From the NCBI RefSeq assembly GCF_009862785.1, contig NZ_WWHU01000001.1, positions 558,001 through 622,000 of the forward strand: 64,000 nucleotides of DNA. The letters run 5' to 3'. Source of the stretch: Gordonia sp. SID5947. Its GTDB lineage: Bacteria; Actinomycetota; Actinomycetes; Mycobacteriales; Mycobacteriaceae. The notes under the pieces were generated by a model. The model made no database searches and had not been told where the DNA came from. It worked only from the letters and a program-made list of their open reading frames with translations. Positions 42,302 through 51,780 of the stretch are shown piece by piece (position 1 is the stretch's first letter; every line of letters begins with the position of its first letter). The translations under genes and the position numbers were made by a program.

Positions 42302-45046
42302 GTGAGTCCCGCGAAGAGTTCGACAGCGCCCGCGACGAAACCGGCAGGCAAGGACGGGCAGCCGCTCCTGATGCTGCTCGACGGACATTCGTTGGCCTAC
42401 CGCGCCTTCTTCGCGTTACCGGCGGAGAATTTCAAGACCGCGACCGGTCAGACGACCAACGCCGTCTACGGGTTCACGTCGATGCTGATCAATCTGCTGC
42501 GTGACGAGGAGCCCACCCATATCGCCGCGGCCTTCGACGTGTCACGCAAGACGTTCCGGTCGGAGATGTTCCCGGAGTACAAGGCGCAGCGGTCGAAGTC
42601 TCCGGACGAGTTCAACGGCCAGGTCGACCTCACCAAGGAGGTGCTCGATGCGCTCGGGGTCCCGGTGATGGCGATCGAGGGTTACGAGGCCGACGACATC
42701 ATCGCGACCCTGGCGACCCAGGCCGAGGCCCAGGGCTACAAGGTGCTGGTGGTGACCGGTGACCGGGACTCGCTGCAGCTCGTCGACGACAGCGTCACCG
42801 TGCTCTACCCGCGTAAGGGCGTCTCCGACCTGACCCGGTTCACTCCCGAGGAGGTCGAGAAGAAGTATGGTCTGACGCCGGTGCAGTACCCCGACTATGC
42901 GGCGCTCCGCGGCGATCCGAGCGACAACCTGCCCGGCATCCCCGGTGTCGGAGAGAAGACCGCGTCGAAGTGGATTCGCGAATACGGGTCGCTCGCATCC
43001 CTGGTCGACCACGTCGACGAGGTGAAGGGCAAGGTCGGTGACGCGTTGCGTGCCCACCTGGCCTCGGTGCAGACCAACCGGCAGCTCACCGAACTGGTGC
43101 GTGACATGCAGCTCCCCGCCGGGCCGGATGAACTGGCGATGGTCGGTTGGGACCGTGACCGCATCCACCGGCTCTTCGACGACCTCGAGTTCCGGGTTCT
43201 CCGTGACCGTTTGTTCTCGACGTTGAGTTCCGTTGAGCCAGAAGCAGAATCGGGATTCGAACTCGACGGGACCATACTCGGGGCAGGGGAGGTGCGTGCG
43301 TGGCTGGACGAGCACACCGCGACCGGACGTAGCGGTGTGGCGGTCACGTCACCGCGTCAGGTGATCGGCGCGGACGCCACCGGGATCGCGATCGCCGCTG
43401 CCGACGGGACGTCGGCCTACCTGGATGTGACCGGACTCGACGCCGACGACGAGGTGGCGCTGGGTGCCTGGCTCGCGGACACCGATCGGCCCAAGGCGCT
43501 GCACGAGGTGAAGTGGGCGATCCACGCCGTACGGGCCCGTGGCTGGACGTTGACAGGTGTCACCAGCGACACCTCGCTGGCCGCCTATCTCGTTCGTCCC
43601 GGGCAGCGCACGTTCAACCTCGACGACCTCACGCTGCGCTACCTGCGTCGCGAACTCCGCGACGACACCGCACCCGACGACGGACAGATGTCGCTGCTCG
43701 ACGAGGACGCCGGAGATGCGAAGCATGCCGAGCATCAGATGCTGGAGGCGCGGGCGGTCGCCGAACTCGCCGACACCCTGGACACCGAGCTCGAGCGGAT
43801 CGACTCGAAGCCGCTGCTCACCGAGATGGAACTGCCTCTGCTGTTCGTGCTCGCCCAGCTCGAGGCGGCCGGCATCGCGGTAGACGTCGATCACTTCGGG
43901 GAGTTGGAAAGTGACTTCGCCCAGCGCATCCGCACTGCCGCGGATGCCGCATACGACGTGATCGGCGAGCAGATCAATCTCGGTTCGCCGAAGCAGCTGC
44001 AGACGGTGCTGTTCGACAAGCTCGACATGCCGAAGACGAAGAAGACCAAGACCGGCTACACCACCGATGCCGACGCGTTGCAGGGTCTGTACGAGAAGAC
44101 CGAACATCCCTTCCTCGCGCATCTGCTCGAGCACCGGGACGCGACACGCCTGAAGGTCACCGTGGACGGCCTTCTCAAATCCGTGGCCGACGACGGGCGG
44201 GTGCACACGACGTTCAACCAGACCGTCGCGGCGACCGGCAGGTTGTCGTCGACCGAACCCAACCTGCAGAACATCCCGGTTCGCACCGAGGCGGGCCGTC
44301 AGATTCGCAAGGGCTTCATCGTCGGCACCCAGTCCGAGGGACCGGGCTTCGACTGCCTGATGACCGCGGACTACAGCCAGATCGAGATGCGCATCATGGC
44401 CCATCTGTCCGAAGATGCCGGACTGATCGAGGCCTTCAACACGGGCGAGGACCTCCACAATTTCGTGGGGTCCCGCGCATTCGGCGTACCTATCGACGCG
44501 GTCACCACGGAGATGCGCCACCGGGTCAAGGCGATGTCCTACGGACTCGCATACGGACTCAGCGCATTCGGACTCGCAGCGCAGCTGAAGATCAGCCGCG
44601 ACGAGGCGAAAGAGCAGATGGAGGCGTACTTCGCGAGGTTCGGGGGCGTCCGCGACTACCTGCACGACGTGGTCGCCGAGGCACGGCGCAACGAATATAC
44701 CGCGACGCTCTTCGGGCGGCGCCGGTATCTCCCGGATCTCAACAGTGACAACTGGCAGCGACGGCAGTCGGCGGAACGGATGGCACTCAACGCTCCCATC
44801 CAGGGCACCGCCGCCGACATCATCAAGGTTGCGATGATCAACGTCTACGGACGTCTCGAGCGTGAGCAACTCCGGTCCCGCATGCTCCTGCAGGTCCACG
44901 ACGAACTGGTCGTCGAGGTCGCCGCCGGGGAGCGCGACGCTGTCGAGGCCGTGGTCCGTGAGGAGATGGGCAGCGCGATCACCTTGTCCGTCCCGTTGGA
45001 GGTCTCGGTCGGGTTCGGGCGCTCATGGGACGACGCGGCACACTGA
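42302..45046 (+). CDS. polA: DNA polymerase I
   Basis: A GTG-started 914-residue protein. The 5' nuclease domain (about 20-310) has LMLLDGHSLAYRAFFALPAE and GDPSDNLPGIPGVGEKTASK. The 3'-5' exonuclease region (about 330-530) lacks the DxE proofreading carboxylates, as in mycobacterial PolA. The polymerase domain has motif A (DYSQIEMRIMAHLSED), motif B (RHRVKAMSYGLAYGL-like, here HRVKAMSYGLAYGLS) and motif C (QVHDELVVEV). It fills gaps in repair and processes Okazaki fragments. Its stop overlaps the next start (TGATG). Confidence 0.96.
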   Translation: MSPAKSSTAPATKPAGKDGQPLLMLLDGHSLAYRAFFALPAENFKTATGQTTNAVYGFTSMLINLLRDEEPTHIAAAFDVSRKTFRSEMFPEYKAQRSKSPDEFNGQVDLTKEVLDALGVPVMAIEGYEADDIIATLATQAEAQGYKVLVVTGDRDSLQLVDDSVTVLYPRKGVSDLTRFTPEEVEKKYGLTPVQYPDYAALRGDPSDNLPGIPGVGEKTASKWIREYGSLASLVDHVDEVKGKVGDALRAHLASVQTNRQLTELVRDMQLPAGPDELAMVGWDRDRIHRLFDDLEFRVLRDRLFSTLSSVEPEAESGFELDGTILGAGEVRAWLDEHTATGRSGVAVTSPRQVIGADATGIAIAAADGTSAYLDVTGLDADDEVALGAWLADTDRPKALHEVKWAIHAVRARGWTLTGVTSDTSLAAYLVRPGQRTFNLDDLTLRYLRRELRDDTAPDDGQMSLLDEDAGDAKHAEHQMLEARAVAELADTLDTELERIDSKPLLTEMELPLLFVLAQLEAAGIAVDVDHFGELESDFAQRIRTAADAAYDVIGEQINLGSPKQLQTVLFDKLDMPKTKKTKTGYTTDADALQGLYEKTEHPFLAHLLEHRDATRLKVTVDGLLKSVADDGRVHTTFNQTVAATGRLSSTEPNLQNIPVRTEAGRQIRKGFIVGTQSEGPGFDCLMTADYSQIEMRIMAHLSEDAGLIEAFNTGEDLHNFVGSRAFGVPIDAVTTEMRHRVKAMSYGLAYGLSAFGLAAQLKISRDEAKEQMEAYFARFGGVRDYLHDVVAEARRNEYTATLFGRRRYLPDLNSDNWQRRQSAERMALNAPIQGTAADIIKVAMINVYGRLEREQLRSRMLLQVHDELVVEVAAGERDAVEAVVREEMGSAITLSVPLEVSVGFGRSWDDAAH

Positions 45047-46098
45047 TGTTGCGTATCGGGGTGTTGACCGGCGACGGCATCGGACCCGAGATCGTGCCGG
45101 CTGCCATTGCGGTCGCCGGCGCTGCCGCAAGGGCCGAGGACATCGAGGTGGAGTGGGTCGAGCTGCCTTTCGGGCGCAGCGCGATCGACAGTCACGGCGA
45201 TCCTGTTCCCGGTGAGACCTTGTGCGCCCTCGACGATCTCGACGTCTGGGTGATGGGGCCGCACGACTCCGCGAGCTATCCGGCACCGCACTCCGAACGA
45301 ACGCCCGGAGCGGTGATCCGGACCCGGTACGGACTGTTCGCGAACCTTCGCCCGGCCCGTGCCTTTCCCGGCGTCCGCGCCACCGCGCGGGACATCGACG
45401 TGCTGATCGTCCGGGAGAACACCGAGGGTTTGTACGCGGACCGCAACATGTTCGCCGGCACCGGCGAGTTCATGCCGACGCCGGACGTGGCGCTCGCGGT
45501 CGGGATGATCACGCGACAGGCATCCGAGCGGATCGCACGCGTGGCTTTCGAGGCGGCCCGCGAACGATCATCACACGTGACCATCGTGCACAAGGCGAAC
45601 GTTCTGCGGCTCACCACCGGACTGTTCCGTGACGTGTGCCGCGAGGTGGCCGCGGAGTTCCCGGACGTCGTCGCGGACGAACAGCACGTTGACGCGATGG
45701 CGGCGCACCTCGTCCGGCGTCCCTCCGATTTCGACGTGGTCGTCACCGAGAATCTGTTCGGCGACATCCTTTCCGATCTCGCGGGCGAGCTGGCCGGCTC
45801 GCTGGGTCTCGCCGCGTCGGTGAATTGTTCGGAAACCAAGGTGATGGCGCAGGCCACGCACGGCGCCGCTCCCGACATCGCCGGCCGCGGGCTCGCGAAT
45901 CCGGCTGCCATCATCATGTCGACGGCCATGGCGGTGCGTCGACACGGAGAGGCGACATCCGATGGTGGACTGATCGCGACGGCGGGACGGATGGAGGCGG
46001 CGGTCGCCGACACGCTCGCGCAGTCGACGGCAACTGCGGACCTCGGCGGCACCGCGACGACCCGTGGGTTCACCGATGCAGTACTCGAGCGGATCTGA
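45046..46098 (+). CDS. Isopropylmalate/isocitrate dehydrogenase family protein
   Basis: ATG at 45046, overlapping the polA stop (TGATG), gives 350 residues. The beta-decarboxylating dehydrogenase pattern is present: LTGDGIGPEIVPAAIAVAGA at the N-terminus, RENTEGLYAD near residue 122, and the metal/cofactor motif NLFGDILSDLAGELAGSLG near residue 240. LeuB and tartrate dehydrogenase share this fold. No leucine genes surround it, so it may act on another 3-substituted malate. It is not in the usual polA-rpsA interval of mycobacteria. Confidence 0.8.
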   Translation: MLRIGVLTGDGIGPEIVPAAIAVAGAAARAEDIEVEWVELPFGRSAIDSHGDPVPGETLCALDDLDVWVMGPHDSASYPAPHSERTPGAVIRTRYGLFANLRPARAFPGVRATARDIDVLIVRENTEGLYADRNMFAGTGEFMPTPDVALAVGMITRQASERIARVAFEAARERSSHVTIVHKANVLRLTTGLFRDVCREVAAEFPDVVADEQHVDAMAAHLVRRPSDFDVVVTENLFGDILSDLAGELAGSLGLAASVNCSETKVMAQATHGAAPDIAGRGLANPAAIIMSTAMAVRRHGEATSDGGLIATAGRMEAAVADTLAQSTATADLGGTATTRGFTDAVLERI

Positions 46099-46331
46099 CA
46101 GGCGATCGGATGAGGAGGCCTGCCGTTCTGCCGGTCGAGTAGCTCAGGAGTGCGCGGGTGCGCCGTTCTGCGGGTCGTATCGAGACCCCCATCCGGTAAA
46201 TCTCTGGTAACTACCCGGTGGATAGGGTTGGTAGCAATTAAGTTCGTCATGTGCGTCGTCGATGGCCGCCGATGCCGTCGTGCGCCCGACCATGCGGATG
46301 CATGCGAGGTATTGAACAGATGGGGTATGTG

Positions 46332-47246
46332 ATGCGTTTTCTGCGATCGTCCCGGCCCGGTGGAGTGCTGGTCGCGCTCTGTGCGGTCTTGGCTCTCGCC
46401 CTGGCGGGATGTTCCAACAACGAGGATTCCGAGTCGTCCGGCCCGGCGGCGTCGTCGTCGAAGGTGGAGGCGACCAAGGTCCAGGAGATCGCCGATCTGG
46501 TTCCCGACAACATCAAGCAGTCCGGCCAGCTGATCGTCGGGGTGAACGTGCCGTACCAGCCCAACGAGTTCAAGGATCCCAGCGGCCAGATCGTCGGCTA
46601 CGACGTCGATCTGATGAACGCTGTCGCCGGCGTCCTCGGGCTGAAGCCGGTCTACAAGGAAGCCGACTTCGACAAGATCATCCCCGCGGTCCAGCAGGGT
46701 ACGTACAACGTCGGGATGTCGTCGTTCACCGACAGCAAGGAGCGCGAGAAGCAGGTCGACTTCGTGACCTACTACAGCGCGGGGATCCAGTGGGCCAAGC
46801 AGAAGGGTGCATCGATCGACCCGAACAACGCCTGCGGGAAGCGCGTCGCCGTGCAGTCCACCACCGTCGAGGACACTGACGAGGTCCCGGCCAAGAGCAA
46901 GGCATGCACAGACGCGGGCAAGCCCGCCATCCAGAAGGTCAAGTTCGACTCGCAGGACGAAGCGGTCAACGCCCTGGTGCTCGGCAAGGTCGACGCGATG
47001 TCCGCCGATTCGCCGGTGACCGCCTATGCGATCAAGCGATCCGAGGGTGCGATCGAGCCTGCGGGTGGTGTCTTCGAATCGGCTCCGTACGGGTACCCGG
47101 TGGCCAAGGGCTCGCCGCTCGGCGAGGCTCTGCGACAGGCCGTGCAACATCTGATCGACAACGGCCAGTACATGCAGATCGCCGAGAACTGGGGTGTCCA
47201 GTCGGGCACCATCCCGAACGCGGTGATCAACGGCGCGGTCAGCTAG
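46332..47246 (+). CDS. Polar amino-acid ABC transporter, substrate-binding lipoprotein
   Basis: Start at ATG 46332 (MRFLRSSRPGG), 304 residues. The lipobox LALAGC has Cys27. It is a SBP_bac_3 protein with GQLIVGVNVPYQPNEFKDP, GYDVDLMNAVAGVLGLKP and a C-terminal lobe with VAKGSPLGEALRQAVQHL. It binds glutamate or another polar amino acid. It leads a three-gene operon with the permease (3 bp later) and ATPase. Confidence 0.9.
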   Translation: MRFLRSSRPGGVLVALCAVLALALAGCSNNEDSESSGPAASSSKVEATKVQEIADLVPDNIKQSGQLIVGVNVPYQPNEFKDPSGQIVGYDVDLMNAVAGVLGLKPVYKEADFDKIIPAVQQGTYNVGMSSFTDSKEREKQVDFVTYYSAGIQWAKQKGASIDPNNACGKRVAVQSTTVEDTDEVPAKSKACTDAGKPAIQKVKFDSQDEAVNALVLGKVDAMSADSPVTAYAIKRSEGAIEPAGGVFESAPYGYPVAKGSPLGEALRQAVQHLIDNGQYMQIAENWGVQSGTIPNAVINGAVS

Positions 47247-47249
47247 GCA

Positions 47250-48212
47250 GTGAGCTCTCCGTCCACGGGTCCGCAACCGACCGGGGCCGACGCCACCGAT
47301 CCGGATCCGATCAAAGCCGTACCCTTGCGTCATCCCGGCCAATGGGCTGCCGCGACGATCGTCCTGGTGCTGGCCGCGCTCTTCGTCTATGGCGCGGCCA
47401 CCAACGCGGCGTACGCCTGGGATACGTACGCCAAGTACCTCTTCGACACACGCATCTTGTCCGGGGTCTGGTACACGCTCGCCCTGACCGTGCTCGCGAT
47501 GCTCATCGCGATCATCTTGGGTGTCCTGCTCGCGATCATGCGACTGTCGCCGAACCCCGTGTTGCGCTATACCGCGTGGGTCTACCTGTGGGTGTTCCGC
47601 GGAACACCGGTATACGTCCAGTTGGTGTTCTGGGGGCTGTTCCCGTCGATCTACAAGCAGATCGACCTGGGTATCCCATTCGTGTATCAGTTCGCCCACT
47701 TCGACATCCAGTCGCTGAACGCCGCCTTCACGTTCGCGATGATCGGTCTGGCCCTGAACGAGGCGGCCTACATGGCCGAGATCGTCCGGGCCGGTGTCTC
47801 TTCGGTCGGTGAAGGACAGTCCGAGGCCTCGGTGGCGCTGGGCATGTCATGGGCGCAGACGATGCGTCGGACCGTGCTGCCGCAAGCGATGCGGGTCATC
47901 ATCCCGCCGACCGGCAACGAAGTGATCAGCATGCTCAAGACGACAAGCCTCGTTGCTGCGGTGCCGTTCACCGGTGAACTCTACGGACGTGCGCGCGACA
48001 TCTCGGGCGTGAACTTCCAGCCGATCCCACTGCTGATGGTGGCCTCTACCTGGTATCTGGTCATCACGAGTGTGTTGATGGTGGGGCAGTACTACCTCGA
48101 GCGCTACTACTCGAAGGGGGCGAGCAGGCAGATGACCGCACGCCAGCTGAAAGCCATGGCCGCCGTCCAGAATGCGCCGATCGTGGATGGGGAGAGCGAT
48201 GAGCGTCGTTGA
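47250..48212 (+). CDS. Polar amino-acid ABC transporter permease (HisM/GlnP type)
   Basis: A GTG-started 320-residue protein with a cytosolic N-terminal segment of about 35 residues and five or so helices. The EAA motif is [20 protein letters not shown], contacting the ATPase. It forms the channel as a homodimer, since only one permease gene is present. The stop overlaps the ATPase start. Confidence 0.9.
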   Translation: MSSPSTGPQPTGADATDPDPIKAVPLRHPGQWAAATIVLVLAALFVYGAATNAAYAWDTYAKYLFDTRILSGVWYTLALTVLAMLIAIILGVLLAIMRLSPNPVLRYTAWVYLWVFRGTPVYVQLVFWGLFPSIYKQIDLGIPFVYQFAHFDIQSLNAAFTFAMIGLALNEAAYMAEIVRAGVSSVGEGQSEASVALGMSWAQTMRRTVLPQAMRVIIPPTGNEVISMLKTTSLVAAVPFTGELYGRARDISGVNFQPIPLLMVASTWYLVITSVLMVGQYYLERYYSKGASRQMTARQLKAMAAVQNAPIVDGESDERR

Positions 48213-48972
48213 GCAGCCGATGGTCCAGGCCGACCGGGTCTGCAAGAGCTTCGGTTCGCTGGAGGTACTCAAGGGCATCACGCTGGAGGTGGGGCGGGGT
48301 GAGGTCCTTTGCCTCATCGGCCCGTCCGGCTCCGGGAAGTCGACGTTCTTGCGGTGCGTCAACCATCTCGAGGTGGTCAACGCCGGCCGACTCTACGTCG
48401 ACGGAGATCTCATCGGCTACCGGGAGCGGGGCGACAAGCTCTACGAGATGAGTCCCAAGGATGCCGCCCGCCAGCGACGCGACATCGGCATGGTGTTCCA
48501 GCACTTCAACCTGTTTCCGCACCGCACCGCGCTGGAGAACGTCATCGAGGCGCCGACCCAGGTCAAGAAGCAGAGCAAGAAGGATGCGTCGGAACGTGCG
48601 CGTTATCTGCTCGAGCGGGTCGGCCTGTCGGAGAAGGCCGACACCTACCCCGCGCAACTCTCGGGTGGACAGCAGCAACGTGTCGCGATAGCGCGCGCGT
48701 TGGCCATGGAGCCGAAGCTCATGCTGTTCGACGAGCCGACCTCGGCGTTGGATCCGGAGCTCGTCGGCGAGGTCCTCGGCGTTATGCGTGAACTCGCGGC
48801 GTCGGGTATGACGATGGTCGTGGTCACCCATGAGATGGGTTTCGCGCGCGAGGTCGCCGACCAGCTGGTGTTCATGGATGCCGGTGTGGTGGTGGAGAAG
48901 GGCGTACCTCGCGACGTTCTGGCCAGCCCACAGCACCAGCGGACGCAGAGCTTTCTGTCGAAGCTGCTCTGA
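48199..48972 (+). CDS. Polar amino-acid ABC transporter ATP-binding protein
   Basis: ATG at 48199 ([14 protein letters not shown]) gives 257 residues. It has Walker [11 protein letters not shown], the Q-loop [10 protein letters not shown], signature [16 protein letters not shown] and Walker [14 protein letters not shown]. This is the GlnQ/HisP branch. It completes the importer; downstream genes are convergent. Confidence 0.92.
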   Translation: MSVVEQPMVQADRVCKSFGSLEVLKGITLEVGRGEVLCLIGPSGSGKSTFLRCVNHLEVVNAGRLYVDGDLIGYRERGDKLYEMSPKDAARQRRDIGMVFQHFNLFPHRTALENVIEAPTQVKKQSKKDASERARYLLERVGLSEKADTYPAQLSGGQQQRVAIARALAMEPKLMLFDEPTSALDPELVGEVLGVMRELAASGMTMVVVTHEMGFAREVADQLVFMDAGVVVEKGVPRDVLASPQHQRTQSFLSKLL

Positions 48973-48991
48973 TCGGGGATTCCTCGACGGG

Positions 48992-49864
48992 TCAGCGCGG
49001 CTTGTGACAGACGAAGATCGCGGTCCCCGGAAAGTACTGGCCCCGGAACGGGCTCCACTGGCCCCATTCGTGTTCGAATCCCTCGGGCCACTCCGGCTCC
49101 ACGATGTCGTCGAGAACCAATCCGGCGGAACGGATCTCCCGGACGCGATCACCGACCGTGCGGTGATGTTCGACGTAGGTGATGGCACCGGACTCGTCGA
49201 CCTCTGTGTACGGGGTGCGATCGAAGTAGGGGATGTGCACGACGAGTCCATCTGGTCCGGGGTCGTCGAGGAACATCCATCGCATCGGGTGGTTGACCGC
49301 GAACACCCAACGTCCGCCGGGTCGGAGGACGCGGGCGACCTCGGCCATCACACCTGCCGAATCCGCCACGAACGGGACGGCACCGAAGGCCGAACACACG
49401 ACATCGAAGGCTTCGTCGGCGAACGGCAACGACTCGGCGGTCGCCTGGACGAGGGGAACGTGTGCGCCGTCGGCGGCCATCGCGGCCAGCCCGATGCCGA
49501 GCATCCGGCGGGACAGGTCGACACCGACGACGCGAGCACCCTGCGAACCGAGCCACCGGGAGCAGGGTGCAGAACCGCACCCGACTTCGAGTATGTCGCG
49601 CCCGGCGACCTCGCCGAGCAGCCCGACATCCGCCTCGCGGAGACCTTCCGGACACCACACGAAATCTCCACCGTCGGCAAAGGTGCCGAGAAAATCGCCG
49701 TGTTCGGCGTGATAGTTCTCGGCATCGTGATCCCACCACCACCGATTCGCGCGGTCGCTCGTCGTCGAATCGACCCTGCCCAGCACGCGAGGCGGCCGGA
49801 TGCTGCTCGTCTCGGCCGGATTCGACTCGGCAGAATCCGGGTGGCCGGGTTCGTCCTCGATCAT
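48992..49864 (-). CDS. SAM-dependent methyltransferase
   Basis: The 290-residue protein has class I motif I (DILEVGCGSAPCSRWLGSQG), motif II/III (SFADEAFDVVCSAFGAVPFV) and EVARVLRPGGRWVFAVNHPM. The C-terminal region has FEHEWGQWSPFRGQYFPGTA. The substrate is not apparent. It lies 5 bp from the next methyltransferase gene on the same strand, with which it probably forms an operon convergent to the amino-acid transporter. Confidence 0.88.
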   Translation of the reverse strand: MIEDEPGHPDSAESNPAETSSIRPPRVLGRVDSTTSDRANRWWWDHDAENYHAEHGDFLGTFADGGDFVWCPEGLREADVGLLGEVAGRDILEVGCGSAPCSRWLGSQGARVVGVDLSRRMLGIGLAAMAADGAHVPLVQATAESLPFADEAFDVVCSAFGAVPFVADSAGVMAEVARVLRPGGRWVFAVNHPMRWMFLDDPGPDGLVVHIPYFDRTPYTEVDESGAITYVEHHRTVGDRVREIRSAGLVLDDIVEPEWPEGFEHEWGQWSPFRGQYFPGTAIFVCHKPR

Positions 49865-49869
49865 CGGCC

Positions 49870-50952
49870 TCAGTCTGTCATGAGTTCGTAGAACCTGAAG
49901 AAGCCGAAGTCCTCGATCGGCAGGACGTCGACTCTCGTGAAGCCCGCCGCATGGGCATACGACGTCAGCGTCGACGGGCGCATCACGGTCCCTGTCGCCG
50001 CCGAAGGCGGCGAACTCATGGCATCCGGCAAACAGACGAACAGGGAGAATCCGTACATGATCTTGTCCAGATCACTTGCCGGACCCGAGAATTCATCCGA
50101 CACGGCCTCGTCCATCACCACCATCGACCCGCCCGGTGCCAACGAGGCACGCGCCGCCGAGAGGACCTCGACCGGACGCGGCATGTCATGCAGACATTCG
50201 AAGGCGAAGGCAATGTCGAACGGTCCCCGCGCCGTGGCTTCTGCGCCGTCGACGAGAAGAAACTCCACCCGGTCGGCGACGCCGGCATCGACGGCGGCGC
50301 GGCGCGCCATCTGTACCGATTCCGCATCTACCTCCAGTCCGACGAACGTCGCACCGGGGTAGGCCGTTGCCAGCGCGACGGTCGAGTGCCCGCCCCCGAA
50401 GCCGATGTCGGCGACCCGAGTGCCCGGCCGCGACAGTCTGCCGTGCAGATGATCGACGGCCGCCAGCGACGGAGCGAGACGCCGGTCGAACCATGGGCGG
50501 TTCATCGCCGCCTGAGATTCGCGGGCGTCGGCGCCCAGGCGCTCCCAACTCACGCCGCCACCTGTCCGGTAGGCGTCGAGCAACTCGGGAAGGTGCGCGA
50601 AGGATGCGGCGAACATCTGGGGGAGGGGGCCGAGAAAGGCGAGGCTCGATGGGTCCGTGAGGACTTCGGCCACGCCGGCAGTGATGGCGAACCGGACCGG
50701 TCGGGTGTCCAGGTCGGCGTGGAGGATGCCGAATGCGGCCTGCATCTCCAGCCATTCCCGCGCATATCGTGCGTCGGTCCCGGTGTGTTCGGCGAGTTCG
50801 TCGGAGGTGAGCGGTCCGCGGTCGACGAGAGCGGCATACCAGCCGAGCTTCTCGCCCAGATAGACACTCATCGTCTCGGCGGTCGCGAGGGCCGAGGCGA
50901 AGAGGCGTTCGGAGAACTCGTCGGCGCTGACGTCGTTCGATGATGCGGTCAT
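49870..50952 (-). CDS. Methyltransferase with N-terminal winged helix
   Basis: The 360-residue protein has an N-terminal winged-helix dimerisation-type domain (about 25-80, DRGPLTSDELAEHTGTDARY) and a class I methyltransferase domain (VADIGFGGGHSTVALATAYP, then AFAFECLHDMPRPVEVLSAA). This layout is shared with mycobacterial Rv1403c-like methyltransferases and O-methyltransferases. The substrate is unknown; it is not adjacent to a biosynthetic cluster. Confidence 0.88.
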   Translation of the reverse strand: MTASSNDVSADEFSERLFASALATAETMSVYLGEKLGWYAALVDRGPLTSDELAEHTGTDARYAREWLEMQAAFGILHADLDTRPVRFAITAGVAEVLTDPSSLAFLGPLPQMFAASFAHLPELLDAYRTGGGVSWERLGADARESQAAMNRPWFDRRLAPSLAAVDHLHGRLSRPGTRVADIGFGGGHSTVALATAYPGATFVGLEVDAESVQMARRAAVDAGVADRVEFLLVDGAEATARGPFDIAFAFECLHDMPRPVEVLSAARASLAPGGSMVVMDEAVSDEFSGPASDLDKIMYGFSLFVCLPDAMSSPPSAATGTVMRPSTLTSYAHAAGFTRVDVLPIEDFGFFRFYELMTD

Positions 50953-51089
50953 CTGTCAATGATGCGCGGCGAGTGGTGCACACAGTGCGGTCTCGACGAT
51001 CCTGACGACGTTCCCGCTGCATCCTTCCGCTCCCGCTGCGTCGATCGATGCCGCGGGAACCGAATGATGCAGCGGGGTCGACGGGAAGC

Positions 51090-51632
51090 TCAGCAGTCGC
51101 GGCCCGCGAGGATCGTCTCGGTCGTGGCGTCGCCGTCCCAGTGTCTGATCGCGACGAAAGCTCCTTCGATAGTCGAGCGGGTGTCGATGGTCGCGAGCGC
51201 GTGGGTGAGCTGTCCGGGATCGAGGCGCCGGGCCACTGTGACGTGTGGTGTCCACCGGCCCGGGGTGCTGTGGGGCATCGGTGCGGGCGCGTCACCGAGG
51301 TGCCCCACGGTCGATCTGACCGTCTGGGCGTGTATCGAGAGGAGCTCGGTCGAGGGAACGACGAGGCGGGCCAGTGTCATCCGGGAGCCGTGGGTGAACA
51401 CGATCGGTGCACCGATCGTCATGTGCACCGGGAGTCGCGTGCTCACCGGTGTCAACGCGCCGTCGGCGGAGGTCGCGATATGTTGTGCCGCCAGGAGTGT
51501 GACGTGCGGCCGATTGGTCCCGGACCGGATCGATCCCTGGTTCGGCAGACCGGCCTCGGCGAGCAGTCTCCACTGAGCGCGAATCTCCTGGTCAGACGCA
51601 TCGTCCAGGAGGAGTTCGAGCGAATGGACCAC
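51090..51632 (-). CDS. 2'-5' RNA ligase/cyclic phosphodiesterase family protein (LigT-like)
   Basis: The 180-residue protein has both HxT/V-type catalytic repeats of the 2H phosphoesterase superfamily: RPHVTLLAAQHIA near residue 44 and WTPHVTVARRLDPGQ near residue 133. It probably opens cyclic phosphates or joins 2'-5' RNA ends. Its neighbours are on unrelated strands: the methyltransferase ends upstream by about 140 bp and rpsA diverges downstream. Confidence 0.8.
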   Translation of the reverse strand: MVHSLELLLDDASDQEIRAQWRLLAEAGLPNQGSIRSGTNRPHVTLLAAQHIATSADGALTPVSTRLPVHMTIGAPIVFTHGSRMTLARLVVPSTELLSIHAQTVRSTVGHLGDAPAPMPHSTPGRWTPHVTVARRLDPGQLTHALATIDTRSTIEGAFVAIRHWDGDATTETILAGRDC

Positions 51633-51780
51633 GTGGTCACCCTCCGTCGTGGCAACTATTTGCCCAGTTCAATGCGGCTGGAGTACGCTGGCTCACGCGC
51701 GTGTGCTCGACTACACGCTGTTCGCACGTGCAATCAGAAGAACTTTACCTACTACACACCTGTCCGGAGCAACTCAACAT

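Noticed and set aside
45276..47699. A long minus-strand frame opposite the isopropylmalate-dehydrogenase-like gene, the amino-acid-binding protein and the permease
   Set aside because: All three plus-strand genes have clear family motifs; the opposing frame does not and crosses their boundaries.
48992..51632. A biosynthetic cluster of two methyltransferases and a LigT-like protein
   Set aside because: No synthase, transporter or tailoring genes; the LigT-like gene is separated by a gap and has a general RNA role.
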